NCBI RefSeq assembly: GCF_963678635.1
Contig: NC_087063.1
Coordinates: 8,032,386 to 8,096,385 of the forward strand
DNA: 64,000 bases
Direction: 5' to 3'
Source of the DNA: Symsagittifera roscoffensis
Taxonomy: Eukaryota > Xenacoelomorpha > Acoela > Convolutidae
Shown piece after piece: positions 12,462 through 22,805 of this stretch; the stretch's first letter is position 1, and the number at the start of each line of letters is the position of its first letter. The notes under the pieces were generated by a model. It worked only from the letters and a program-made list of their open reading frames with translations. It ran no database searches and was not told the origin of the DNA. Position numbers and translations under genes: made by a program.

Positions 12462-12645
12462 ACCTGAAAACCGAGTTCAACGACTTAAAAATTCTTTTCA
12501 TACAGTTCAGGCAACAAATAATTTAATCAAACATTTAAATAATCACAGAGGGCACCTGAAAACCGGGTTCAACGACTTAAAAATTCTTTTCATACAGTTC
12601 AGGCAACAAATAATTTGATCAAACATTTAAATAATCACAGAGGGC
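12462..12645. repeat. 92-bp tandem duplication, two copies
   Basis: The unit starting ACCTGAAAACCG and ending CACAGAGGGC occurs at 12462..12553 and again at 12554..12645. I see only two differences between copies (CCGAG/CCGGG and TTTAATC/TTTGATC), so the duplication is recent. Confidence 0.85.
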
Positions 12646-13307
12646 ACCGCTCAGATAAATATTTTTCTGAGCAAAAAATTCATTTCAACGTGATTCCAAA
12701 ATTGTCTTGTTAGCTTGGCAAAAACAACCTAATTTGTTCAAGTAAATACATAACCTCGAATGCATGTCTTTCCTTTAATAATGCACTACTAAAAAGATTC
12801 ATATAATAGGTTAGGTGAGGATTATTTATGAAACAACTTTTTTGTCGAGCTCAAAATTTGCGGCTTTAAGTTATCTATCACAGCGACAACTTCAATAGAA
12901 AAGAGCTGCTGATCAAATTTTTGACTGATTAACCTTTCAAATTGGCTCGATTTGATTTTTTGGTACATACTGCATCTTTTGGACCTATTGTTGCAAAGTA
13001 ATCAACAAGAGTAGCTGATAATGTAAAAGATTTCACAACAAATTCTCCATCAATTTTCAGAGCAACAAAATTAGTAGCCTCCGTGTGTTTTCCTACTAGT
13101 TCATTCGATTTTTTTCAAAACAAACGAGGAATTAAATACAAAAGTAGTCTGTTATAATTTACCTAATTTTAATTTTTTTTTAATTTTAATCATTTTTTCA
13201 AGAAAACAACCTTCAACATATTTTGGAACTAGTGTATTTTGATAGAGAAGATACTTTTTGCAGGGGAGCTAGCAAATACAATGTTCTATTCAGCAGCAAA
13301 AGTTAGA

Positions 13308-13819
13308 ACAAGACTGCTCGTATCAGGGCGAAGCCCTGAATGTTCCGACTGCCTTTTAATGTTTAATAAAATGTAATAAAAATGAAAATTTGAAATTTTT
13401 TAAGAAAAATCATCCCCCCACACGCCATATAAAGTACAAAAGGATAGATTTCGCTCCTTGTAACAAATCAATTATGACAAATAAGCTTCTTCCAACTAAT
13501 TTGGAACGATTTTTAAGACGGATTAAATTTCCGCTTACGCGTTAATAGCGGGAATTATATCGCGCGGTAATTGTCCCAAATTGGTCAAAATGACTTCAAA
13601 TTGGTAACTTGGTAACTTCACGAAAAATTGGTAACTTCACGAAAAATAATCACAAGTGAAATATCTTTTCAAATATAAGCTCAGGACAACAATAGTTTTG
13701 GAATGATATAAAAAAATTCCGCCAAAAATGGCTAGTTAAAAAGTCGAAATTTGTCTGAAGAAAAAAAAACCCACCCGAGCACAAATATTCCGTTACTTTC
13801 GTATCGAAAGTCGGAACAA
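13308..13819 (-). repeat. R1 dispersed repeat, near full length
   Basis: This copy runs from ACAAGACTGCTCGTATCAGG to GTCGGAACAAC. Both ends can fold: CAGGGCGAAGCCCTG at one end and ACTTTCGTATCGAAAGT at the other. The middle carries ACGCCATATAAAGTACAAA, GGAACGATTTTTAAGACGG and ATTGTCCCAAATTGG, which recur in the other copies. A local duplication of TTGGTAACTTCACGAAAAAT lies inside. There is no coding frame. It is probably a non-autonomous mobile element. Confidence 0.7.
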
Positions 13820-14319
13820 CAAGCAAAGCTTATGTCTTAATCTTTCACTAGTTTCAATTTTTCCAGTTACATTCTGTAGTTGAGCTGTTTCTTTTTTTTT
13901 GTTATAAAATATTCATTTATTTTTAATTGCTAAGAACGTTTTGTCACGAGAAGAAAACGGAAATTACAACTATCATATAAAAACATTGTTCAGTTAAACC
14001 ATTTTGAACCAGTTGAACAATGTTATTTTTGCTAAATGGAAGCTCTTTAGCAGTAAAAAAAAAATTCTTTTTATGAAAGAAGTTTTATCTTAAATTTTTT
14101 TAAAAAAAATATTGACAAGCATTTTTCCAAATATAAGCAAAATTACCAAACAGAGGAACAAAACTTTGGTTTTCTTTTTCGTCGTCCTTCAATACCCGAA
14201 CAAACTTTCTCCAAAAATTTACGCTTATGAAAGCCATTTTGTATCATTTTGTCTAATAGTTAATCCAGATTTAAAATTTTAACTTCGGGCTGAAGTTATC
14301 GACTCAGGATTCGACAAAA

Positions 14320-14575
14320 ACGGTCGAACGATGTCCGTTTGTTGTCACAAAATAAGACAGTCGAACAAAAACTGTAGTCAAACCAAGACGAATTAAGGGT
14401 CAAACAGGGTCGAAACATGGGTCACACAGAGTCGAATCATGAGTCGAACAAGCTCGAATCAGGAATCGAACAGTGTCGAATCATAAGGCAAACAGGGTTG
14501 AATCATAAGTCGAGGGCGAATCATGAGTCGAACGTGGTCCAATAAGGAATCAAATAAGGTCGAATCATGAACGGA
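14320..14575. repeat. Degenerate GTCGAATCATGA minisatellite
   Basis: About ten imperfect units of roughly 20 bp, alternating GTCGAATCATGA and GTCGAACAGG-like words, run in one direction. Units vary by substitutions and small indels. Confidence 0.6.
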
Positions 14576-15234
14576 TTCATGGAAAAACTGATTTTTTGTT
14601 GAATTTTGACTTGCCAGACTAAACAGATGCAATTAAAAAAAAACAGAACATAAAAAAGATTTAACGTGCAGTTAGTTAGACCAGCTTATTTGCTGGTCAT
14701 ATACAGGACCGACACGAGAAGGCCTGCACATGGTTCCAAGAAATATATGCAAATTTTTTGGGACAACGACAAAAGAGTCACAACAAAAACAGAATGCTAC
14801 AAACCAATCAAATGCTAGATTGAGTCATCAATAACACAACTGTTGTCAAAATAATATAACAAATAATTTATACATTTATATTAAAAACTTTTATAGTTCC
14901 TTGGAGCTAAAACTAGAAATAAGTTTTCTCATTTTTTTTCTTGAAGTTTAAGTACCATTTCTACGAATTCACTGTATCATTGAAATATTTATCAATCTCT
15001 GCAACACTTAAATATACACACTAGAAAGGGTGTCCTATGTAAACCATGAGCTAATTGATTGCTATTGAAAGTTATCAAATCATGAACCTTCAAAAATCTA
15101 AATCTTCAGTTCCAAAAATCCGACCTAAAATTTGAACAAAATGTGGTTTCACTGAGAAGTCAAATACGGTTTTCGAAGAATTTGAAGCAGTCATAGCTGA
15201 AGAACTGAAAATCAATAAGATTGATTTGTTTTGA

Positions 15235-15465
15235 CAGGGGTATTTTGAACGATTTTGCAGAACTCTTGCAAAAATCTTGCAAGAATGATTAATGATTAAT
15301 GGGCTATCTTGTAAGATATTGCAAAAGAATGCAGTTTTCTGCCAGAATCTTGCAAAAATTATTAATTATTAACGGGCGATATTGTAAGATCTTGGAAGAA
15401 TTTTACAAGAACCTTACAAGAGATTACAAGATCTTATAAGATTGGCCGTTTTCGTCAACTAGGGT
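15235..15465. repeat. Cluster of TCTTGCAAGA-like words
   Basis: Near-palindromic variants of TCTTGCAAGA / ATCTTGTAAGAT recur about a dozen times, together with two copies of a GATTAATGGGC / TTATTAACGGGCGAT motif. It resembles the cryptic simplicity at 8.3 to 9.1 kb with a different core word. Confidence 0.45.
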
Positions 15466-15934
15466 AGGAATTCACAAAACGTTTCATTGATCAGGTGCAT
15501 TTTTAAACCTGTTAAAAAGAGTTTGAAACACAAAGTTTTTAAAGATAAAATTTTCTAGCCATAAAATTTTCTATTACGCTGAAAACAATCTCAAAAAAAT
15601 AGTAAAATTCATTTAGAGGAAAAAAATTAATCATGCAATTCCATATTATGGAGAAGAGCTTGGCTGACAAATCTAACGTACCAATCAATTCGTCTCATAC
15701 ATTTCCATGGCATGAAAAATGCTTATAAGCCCATTGTACAATAAAAATATTTCTGTTTATAAAAAATGTTTAGAATGTTTTAAAAGCAATTTCTTTACCG
15801 GAAAATTATAAATTGAACGTTATTTTGTTTTAGTTTTTTTTATAGCGGTACAAAGCACAATCCATTAATAAATGGATAGAGAAGCTTTAATAATTAAGGA
15901 ACTATTTACCACTTTTTTGCTATTATGATTTTAG

Positions 15935-16135
15935 CCTCTCCACAAAATAACGAGGACAACTTGGAGCCAGATACAACTTCTGAAGAGCCTTTGGTATCCA
16001 GAGAAGCTGCCAAAAGTCTTCTGGAACCGGACGAGATTATCCAGAGATCCAAGTCGGACTCTCTAGAACAGAAGCAAAATCGGATTTCTATGGCTGCTGG
16101 GATAATGGTGGACAATATCAAGTTCATCATCACTG
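15935..16135 (+). CDS. Host gene, internal exon (201 bp)
   Basis: The acceptor TATGATTTTAG ends at 15934, and the strong donor GTAAGAAG begins at 16136. Phase 1 in and phase 1 out leave 66 full codons. The peptide is acidic and Ser/Glu/Asp-rich (NNEDNLEPDTTSEEPLVSRE, then a charged helical stretch). It has the look of an intracellular, partly disordered segment without catalytic motifs. Its phase joins it to the exon at 9565. Higher G+C than its surroundings supports coding. Confidence 0.6.
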
Positions 16136-16239
16136 GTAAGAAGTTAACTGCACATAAATTAAACCTCGTTGTATAATGTAGTGCAATTGTGTGTAACCTC
16201 CCTCTGAATTGCTGAACAAAAAGGACTGATTTTTTGCAG

Positions 16240-16295
16240 GTTTGTTTGAAATCTGCGGCCTGCTCAGAAAAATAATCAATATGGTTTGTTACTAA
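16240..16295 (+). CDS. Alternative terminal exon of the host gene
   Basis: A strong acceptor (GATTTTTTGCAG, ending 16239) lies only 104 bp after the previous donor. In the required phase it reads GLFEICGLLRKIINM and stops at TAA 16293..16295. A weak donor (GTTTGT at 16284) cannot be joined in frame to the next exon. It may therefore be an alternative ending to the exon at 16335. Confidence 0.35.
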
Positions 16296-16334
16296 TTTTT
16301 GCTGAAATCGCTCAAAAAACCAAATTTTTTCTAG

Positions 16335-16450
16335 AACTGTGGGGAGAGACATACAAAAATACAAAAAGGGGATCACTAGGTCCAATTCCGAATTTCCACG
16401 CCGTTTATTTGTCGGCGAAGTTCCTTACAATAATATTTGTACATCTATGA
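16335..16450 (+). CDS. Host gene, probable terminal exon
   Basis: The acceptor TTTTTTCTAG ends at 16334. Joined in phase 1 to the exon ending 16135, it reads LWGETYKNTKRGSLGPIPNF and continues into a hydrophobic tail that ends FVHL before TGA (16448..16450). The other frames are closed. AATAAA at 16455 fits the end of the gene. The hydrophobic last ~18 residues could be a C-terminal membrane anchor, but this is inference. The function is unknown. Confidence 0.5.
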
Positions 16451-16454
16451 GAAA

Positions 16455-16460
16455 AATAAA
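16455..16460 (+). terminator. Poly(A) signal AATAAA
   Basis: A canonical AATAAA lies 5 nt after the stop of the terminal exon at 16335, so the 3' UTR would be very short. Confidence 0.45.
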
Positions 16461-16929
16461 TTATATGAATAGTTTATGCTTGTAAAAAAAGGCAAAAAAA
16501 TCGAAAGAAAGTCTGTGCTTAGTGATTGCACACGTCCCCTATAGTTGTTTAAAATCGTTGTAATTTATTTATCCGCTTTGATCTGTTTTTTGAAAGTAGC
16601 ATCTCGAATTAGGCTGAGTAGAAAGAACATTTTTCTGATGGTTTCTAATTTATGGGTAGAAATCACTAAACCAGAACAAAACAAATGAAAACAAAAACAA
16701 CGAAGAAGTCTATAATTAACAAATATTGACGAATCGAAAAATCCTTTGGATATAAAAACTAAATTAGGCTACTTTTAACCGCCTAATCAGACACCTAAAA
16801 GCAGGCCGTGCTGGCTTAATGGTGATTTCCCAGTAGATTCAGATTTGTTTTTATAAACATATTTAAGAAATAATTTTGTGAAAAGTGAAAATGAAGTTTT
16901 GGGGAGTTTTTTGAAATCAAAGTTCCAGT

Positions 16930-17225
16930 CACAACTCATCAGCACAAGTCCGCACATACCGATTGCGCGTGTTATAAGTACGCGATATAGTTACCCAAAT
17001 TGGCGTGTTAGTTATCTAAATTGGCCAAAATATCAGTTATCAAGCCCCCGTAACTTAACGAAAAATGATCACAGGTACAAAAACAACTTTTTCAAGTTTG
17101 AGCTTAAGACAACAATTTTTTTCAGATTGTATAGAAAAAAAATCAAACAGAAACACTTATCTAATAAGTCGAAAATTGTCTGATTAAAAATACCATCTCG
17201 AGCTTAATTATTCTGCACTCTCTAG
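16930..17225 (-). repeat. R1 repeat, diverged partial copy
   Basis: It carries R1 blocks in order: CGCGATATAGTTACCCAAATTGG, AAAAATGATCACAGGT, GAGCTTAAGACAAC, and a diverged CTCGAGC end. The outer ends are missing. Confidence 0.45.
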
Positions 17226-17611
17226 AAAAAAAACGAAAAAAAAACATTATAACTTTATAATTTAAGAGAAGCGTCAAAACATGGGCTGTTTAGTTTAGTC
17301 GGGCATTAATCTAGTATCCTTGATAAAACCAACAAGCTTTTTTCTAGGAGAACTGCTGTACTCGTGCAAGTAATGAGCACAGACCATAACAACGTAACCC
17401 ACGAAAAATCTAACGGTTTAAGCGATCTTTCTAAATGTGGCTTTTGCTAGAAAGATCTGTAGTTGACGCTACGTAACACGCAGAGAAACACCAGAACAAA
17501 TTATTTCGATTATACTTAGCCGTCGAAAATTCGTGTCATTGTAAAATTTTAGAACCTATATCGGTATATTCATCTGAGCCAAAAACTCATCTCAACAGGC
17601 ATTAAAGATAG

Positions 17612-18150
17612 ACAAGACTGAGGCAAAGTGCAAAGTCCTAAATGTTCTGACTGCCTCTTCACCCGTCTCTAAATACCTTTTGTGCAAAATTTTTTTGATA
17701 AATTACAAATTTTTTACTGCGCCTATAAAACACATATGCTAACATTTCAGTAGAATTATTATGATTAGTTATAATTGGCTTCTGTTTAATTTGAAACGAT
17801 GGTGAGCGTTCCAATCTAGTGCAAGCATACTCGCATGGCAAACTAAAGATCTGCGAACCCATAACCATACGCTGTCAACATTTGTAAATTAGGTCCGAAC
17901 TGAAAAAAAATCCTAGGATGATAAATTCCTCGCAGTCTTCGAAATTCGCGTAATAGGTATCATAATGGAAATCGAAGCCAGAACAGAAACAAATTGAATT
18001 GAGGCATGCTAATTGATCTTATGCATGTTTTTCTAGACGCTAAATACGTCACTTTGAACTTAACAAAGCGTGGGGGACACGCTCACTTCTATTTATTGAA
18101 AGTTTCGGTAATTTTTTAAATTTGTCAAATGGGTTTCATAGACGTTAAAG
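17612..18150. repeat. Diverged R1 fragments, split by the retroelement
   Basis: A minus-oriented R1 end (AAGACTGAGGCAAAG..ATGTTCTGACTGCC) lies at 17612..17690. A plus-oriented decayed copy runs to 18150, ending CATAGACGTTAAAG. Its continuation, GTCAGGCGGAATTTTCAGG, is found at 37061 beyond the retroelement. An exon-like frame after TTTTTTCTAG at 17348 stops after 33 codons, and I leave it uncalled. Confidence 0.45.
18147..18150. repeat. Target site duplication AAAG (left)
   Basis: The four bases directly before the left LTR match the four directly after the right LTR (37057..37060). The match fails at the fifth base. Confidence 0.85.
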
Positions 18151-18558
18151 TGAGTTAGGACCGAAGTGTAACTCATAGAGTAATTTCGGATAGGGTACAC
18201 CGTCTGCTCGTCACGCTATCTTATTTTCGGCCGGATAGATTCGTGCAACTTCTTAGTCTAATACCGATCCTAATCTTACTCTTATACTATCTAGTCTCAG
18301 GTTGTTTAACTAGTCTCTGCTAGGCTCAATAGATCTAGGGTATACTGGTTTATTGCGGCTGCTGAAGTGCTCGGGAGAGTCCAACTAATTTCTAAGTTAA
18401 ATTCAAATCTCTCTGGTGCTGAAATTACAAGTAACTTCAGCACTTACAAATAAGTGGGTTGTTAGTTAGATGGATCATGATTGGTTAATATTAAATACTT
18501 TACATTGGTAAAACATTTAATTTATCCAATCATAAAATGTAGTTTAGATCAGGTTCCA
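18151..18558 (-). repeat. 3' LTR
   Basis: This 408-bp LTR is identical by eye to the copy at 36649. In sense orientation it holds two CCAAT-type boxes near its start, AATAAA inside GCCGCAATAAACC (a candidate poly(A) signal), and a 28-bp near-perfect palindrome (plus-strand 18416..18443; arms GTGCTGAAATTAC / GTAACTTCAGCAC around a 2-nt centre). A clear polypurine tract is not visible next to it; only a short GGATGGG adjoins the LTR. Confidence 0.92.
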
Positions 18559-20179
18559 CCCATCCGGGTTTTACAGAGTTTTTTAGAATAGTTCTTCTGC
18601 AATTCGAAGGATGGATGATGGACGTTTGTTTTTGGCGAACATCATAATTTTCTTCCGTTTCCTCTTTTGTTAGGGAAGTTCCAGGAAGCTGGAGTTAGAG
18701 ACATAAGACGTTGTGTCTTCTAGTGACAACGACTACGTCTTTGCAACAAACTCAAATCTGATTTCAGAATGGTTTGCTATGTCAGGTTTTTCTGTTCTGC
18801 GTGGAGAACTTCTTTTGTGTATGATCTAGTTTGGGAATGGCGTGGAGATTGTGCGTGGAGGGGATGCCTGGTTACTCGGATCTGTACGTATACTTGAACA
18901 TCGAGGTGGTCATTGGTCTAGTTCAATGAAGTCCTTTTCTGCGAGGTCAAGTCGTACTCTAAATCCTTTGAGTTGTGATTGTGAGCGGCATATCGATTGT
19001 AGTTGGTCATTCTCTCTCGAGTGTAGTGGGGTCGTCTTGTCTTTTGATGTTCGTCCTTGGTGTTGTATTCTGATCTATATATTGCATCATGTGATTTTAC
19101 ATTTTATAAAACTTTTATTAGTTTAATATTTTTTAATAATGATTTTAGTTAGTTGTTTTCACAAAAGCTTTTTGTTTTAGTTCGGTTATTTTGAAGAGTT
19201 ACTCACACTTGAGTAGCTCTTATTAAAAATAGTGGTGTGGTCACAAAGCGTGGATGTAGCGCGGTGGGTTAGGCCGGCTATAGAGCATGCTCAGGACGTC
19301 CTTCCTGGTGGGTTAGGCCAGGAGTGGGAGTATGATTTCATGCGGTTTTTTGTGAGGGGTCCTGTTATGTGACAACGTTTTATGTTGAGTTTGTTGTGGT
19401 CTTACTTATGTTTTGTTGGTTGTGTCCTTTTTTTCAAAAATCAAATTGTTTGTGGTATGGGTTTGTCTTTCGACTTTTTTGTGTTTTATTATTTCTTTCT
19501 TAGACTTTATAATAGTCTTCAAAAGAATAAATTATCCAGTTTTAAACTGGGTTAATCCGGTTTGGGTACCGTTGGTTTCTTTTTCTAAGTCATGCTGTTA
19601 TTCTATGATTTGTGGTATTTAGTAAGCTGCGTTGGTTAGTTTTGTTTAGTATATGATTCCTTTCCAACCGGGCTAAAGGAAAGTTTGAAACATGTTATTA
19701 TATGTTAGAGTTGTTGAGTGTGAAAACTTGAAACTGAAATTCATTATTTTAAACAATTCTTCGTGGGCGAGCTGTGCGAGTGTGGATAGAATTTCTGTGC
19801 GAATGAATGAAAATATCAAAAGGTTAGTACTGCATTTGCATTTATTTAATTTACTACATAGAATTTAGAAATTTACTGCTAGTCATGGGGGAATATTAAG
19901 ATACAAATTTTCATCATAATTAGATTTACTGCTTGTGGGGGAAAATTTTAGAAATGAATTTACTGCATTGGTATTAAATTTATAAATTTATAAGTGTAAG
20001 AGATTAATAGAATTTTTGAAATTTGTTTGATGAAATTTGCGATTTTTATTTGTCTTTTGTGGTTTTTGTAGGTGATCGTCGGATGAAGGCTAAAAATCTA
20101 AAGAAAACATGAATAAAGTATGGTGAGTTTTTTAATATTTTAATTAGTTAGTAATATTCATTTAATTCATACTTACCTG
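18559..20179 (-). other. 3' untranslated region of the element
   Basis: This region has no long sense frame. It holds foldable elements: AGAGTTACTCA..TGAGTAGCTCT (19195..19220, 11-bp arms, one mismatch); TCCTGG..CCAGGA (19303..19323); the word GGTGGGTTAGGCC twice (19263, 19307); and CCTTTCC..GGAAAG near 19660..19685. Such structures could serve RNA export or stability. Confidence 0.45.
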
Positions 20180-21985
20180 TTAGTCGTCGGGGAAAAAACC
20201 GTGGGGGAAGATGTCGTGAATTAGTTCTGAAGTTGTTAGTAGTTTAGCTAAGATGCGGATGATATTTTTAGTTTGAAGCAGTGGCCAAAGCAATTGAAGT
20301 GCCTTGATAGTGGTTAGTTCTTCAGTGCCAACTGCAAACTCATAAGGTGTGTTTTGGATTAAGTTATATAATTTGTGATTGAATTTAGTGTTGTGGATGA
20401 ATTCTAAAATTGGGATTTCTATGGGTTGTACAAACTCGTGCGGGATAAGGAAGTGTCGGGATTCTTCGGCGTTGAAGGTCTTGGTAATGGGACAGAAGAT
20501 GTACATTTGGGTTATGGGGTCATAATTACGAAGAATACCATGGAGGTTAGTGTCTTTAATACAATATGTGAAATTTAGGAAAAATGGTGAAGTGTATTTG
20601 GAATTAATGAATTGAAAACGATGGTGTGGTTGTCTAGAGGGTGTGTGTAGGTCAAAGTGATTTTGGATGAAACGATAATAACTATATGTGTGGGTTTGTT
20701 TAGTGCGCAACATAATATCGTGTGAGCAGTGTAAATCTCTTTCGTGTGGTGCAAGGAAATGAAAGGTTAGTGAAAATATTTGGAAGCGTTCTTTAAAACT
20801 TTCGTATGCTTGTGTGTCTCTTAGTGCTTCTGAAATAATGTGATCAAACTTTCGGTCGAAGATGTTTAGTGTGAATGTATATGGTGTCTTGATGAAAAAT
20901 TTCTCGGTAATTTGTGAATTAGCGAAGCGATCGTCGTCTAAGAATTGATCTTGGTTAGCTCTGATGATGTTGTGATCATAGTATTCGAGTGTATATTCGT
21001 TAGCTCTAGGTGCAGTGTGTGTTTTTAGTGATTTTTTATATCCAACGTAAGTAAATTGTCTAGGTGTTAGTGGTGTAGTGAGTCGATATAGTATGTCCGT
21101 ATTTCGCTCTATATCGATGTGAGTGTTAGATAAAGGTAAGCAAAGAGGGTTAGTGAAATGATAATATGAGGTCCAAGAGAGAGTAGGCATTAAAACGTAT
21201 TCATCTACGAAGTTGCGTGTTTCGTTAGTGTCGTGGGGGGTGTTTAAGGTGTATTGTGGGAATGAGGGTAAGGTGATGGCTAAAAATTCTTTTGTGTTAG
21301 TATGCTTGGGGTGGTTGATGTATTCACGGGCTGTTCCTGGTTTTGCTGGGAAAGGATGGTTGGGGAACTTTCTTTTAAAAGTGCGGTAAGCTCTATTAGT
21401 GTTGAGTGAAGATTCAGTTGATGTGGATGATGGTGCTAGTGATTCAGTATAAGTTGAAGAGGGTGTAGGGGTAGGGGGGTTGGATGAATTTATTGTGGAG
21501 GAGATTTGATTTATGGTTGGGGTATTAAGGTGGTAGGGTTGTTGTTGAAGGGTAATAAAATTATCTAGCTCTGGGGAGATTCGGGGGGTGTCTGGAGAAT
21601 GAGATGATTGGTCAGAATGGTATGAGGAATAGGTTGGGGTAACTTGGGAAGCATAAGAGGGTGTGGGAGTAATTGGGTCAGGGTTATTGGATAATATGGG
21701 TTGAAAAGGGGGTTGAGAAAAATTAGAAGAGTTATGAAAATTATTGGATGGGGATGGTTCTGAGTCGGCGAATTCATCGGGGGTTTCAATATTCGGGTTA
21801 TTTAGCTGTGAGATGGAGTATAAAACTGAGATGTGTGAATTAGTGTCGGAATTCATGCCTGATGTTACATTACTAGATGGAAAATCGGGTGGCGGAAAAG
21901 CAAAAAGTGGTATTATTGGGATTGGAGAGGTAAGATTGGTTGGGTGGGAATTTGATCGGTGTAGTGATCCAAGTTGGCGGCTCAT
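20180..21985 (-). CDS. Orphan ORF e (601 codons), last ORF of the element
   Basis: The start ATG at 21985 overlaps the upstream stop as ATGA, so translation could be coupled. Residues 1 to ~200 are Ser/Pro/Thr/Asn-rich and disordered. About 205 to 601 look globular, rich in Phe, Tyr, His and Thr (YVLMPTLSWTSYYHFTNPLC, HFLAPHERDLHCSHDIMLRT). There is no signal peptide, membrane helix or catalytic motif that I know. The last ~40 residues are helical, ending in FPHGFFPDD. Nothing in standard Gypsy elements sits in this place. The intact frame in a young copy implies selection for its function. Candidates are a regulatory, movement or host-interaction factor; I do not assign one. Confidence 0.75.
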   Translation of the reverse strand: MSRQLGSLHRSNSHPTNLTSPIPIIPLFAFPPPDFPSSNVTSGMNSDTNSHISVLYSISQLNNPNIETPDEFADSEPSPSNNFHNSSNFSQPPFQPILSNNPDPITPTPSYASQVTPTYSSYHSDQSSHSPDTPRISPELDNFITLQQQPYHLNTPTINQISSTINSSNPPTPTPSSTYTESLAPSSTSTESSLNTNRAYRTFKRKFPNHPFPAKPGTAREYINHPKHTNTKEFLAITLPSFPQYTLNTPHDTNETRNFVDEYVLMPTLSWTSYYHFTNPLCLPLSNTHIDIERNTDILYRLTTPLTPRQFTYVGYKKSLKTHTAPRANEYTLEYYDHNIIRANQDQFLDDDRFANSQITEKFFIKTPYTFTLNIFDRKFDHIISEALRDTQAYESFKERFQIFSLTFHFLAPHERDLHCSHDIMLRTKQTHTYSYYRFIQNHFDLHTPSRQPHHRFQFINSKYTSPFFLNFTYCIKDTNLHGILRNYDPITQMYIFCPITKTFNAEESRHFLIPHEFVQPIEIPILEFIHNTKFNHKLYNLIQNTPYEFAVGTEELTTIKALQLLWPLLQTKNIIRILAKLLTTSELIHDIFPHGFFPDD

Positions 21986-22722
21986 CGTGGGCTAAAAAAA
22001 TGATTATTTTGAGACTGAAAAGCGGTGGTATGGGGTTGTTCAATAATTTGTTCATAAGTATTATCATCTTGTGACTGGTGTGTCATTATATGTTGAATGG
22101 GACTTTGTGATGTGGTGAGTCGAAAATTTGGATTATGTGTGATGGCTAAGTTTCGAAAATTTCGTGGGACTAGGGATAGTGGATGGTTATTTGGTAGGGC
22201 TGGTAATTGTGGTGCCGTTGGCGTTATGTCTACATTGTTATGTTCTTCGTCGTATGTATTTTGTCGTGTTGTTATTTTTGTGTTATATTCTTTTATTTGT
22301 GCGTCTAAAAGAATTTTGTTTATAGATGTAGAAAAGATTCCAAAAAATCCTGCAAATAGTATGCGTGCTACACTTGCTTGTCTGTTTACTTGTGTGTGTA
22401 TAGCACATGTGTTGTAGATTCCTTTTAAAAGTGAGAAAAGAAATCCAATAAAGTTAAACATTGCGTATAAAATAGTCAATTTTTCTAAGATGTAGTAGGG
22501 CCATCCTAGAAAATCGAGGATCTCATTTTTGAGTGTAACAAAGCTAAAAATGTTAATTGGTGATATATCTTGGGGACGGTATTTTTCACCGTTTAGATAT
22601 ATGTAATCTTTAATGTCCTTAAAATATCCGCTATAGTCTTGCGTGTAGATATCGGCAAATCCTGCGGTTTCTGCAAGTTTGCGTAAATTTTGGTCTATTG
22701 ATTGTCTTTGTATAGTGTCCAT
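21982..22722 (-). CDS. Glycoprotein membrane-anchor part, shifted frame
   Basis: This 246-codon ORF lies directly downstream of the ectodomain ORF. Its frame stays open upstream of its first ATG to the homopolymer at 22848..22857. It begins with a polar helical stretch, then has hydrophobic segments at ~80 to 105 (LYAMFNFIGFLFSLLKGI) and ~120 to 135 (ILFAGFFGIF), followed by a ~110-residue polar tail rich in Asn, Pro, Thr and Gln. This is the stem, transmembrane and cytoplasmic layout expected for the end of an envelope protein. Its TGA shares bases with the ATG of the next ORF (ATGA). Confidence 0.65.
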   Translation of the reverse strand: MDTIQRQSIDQNLRKLAETAGFADIYTQDYSGYFKDIKDYIYLNGEKYRPQDISPINIFSFVTLKNEILDFLGWPYYILEKLTILYAMFNFIGFLFSLLKGIYNTCAIHTQVNRQASVARILFAGFFGIFSTSINKILLDAQIKEYNTKITTRQNTYDEEHNNVDITPTAPQLPALPNNHPLSLVPRNFRNLAITHNPNFRLTTSQSPIQHIMTHQSQDDNTYEQIIEQPHTTAFQSQNNHFFSPR

Positions 22723-22805
22723 TTGTGTTAATAATTCTTGGAATTGTTGTGTTCTAATGTGATGTTGAATATCTGATTTTGAATAGATTCCTATTGATTG
22801 TAAGT

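Noticed and set aside
15906-16385. 159-codon minus-strand frame
   Set aside because: Antisense to the host exons at 15935 and 16335, whose splice sites and phases support the plus strand.
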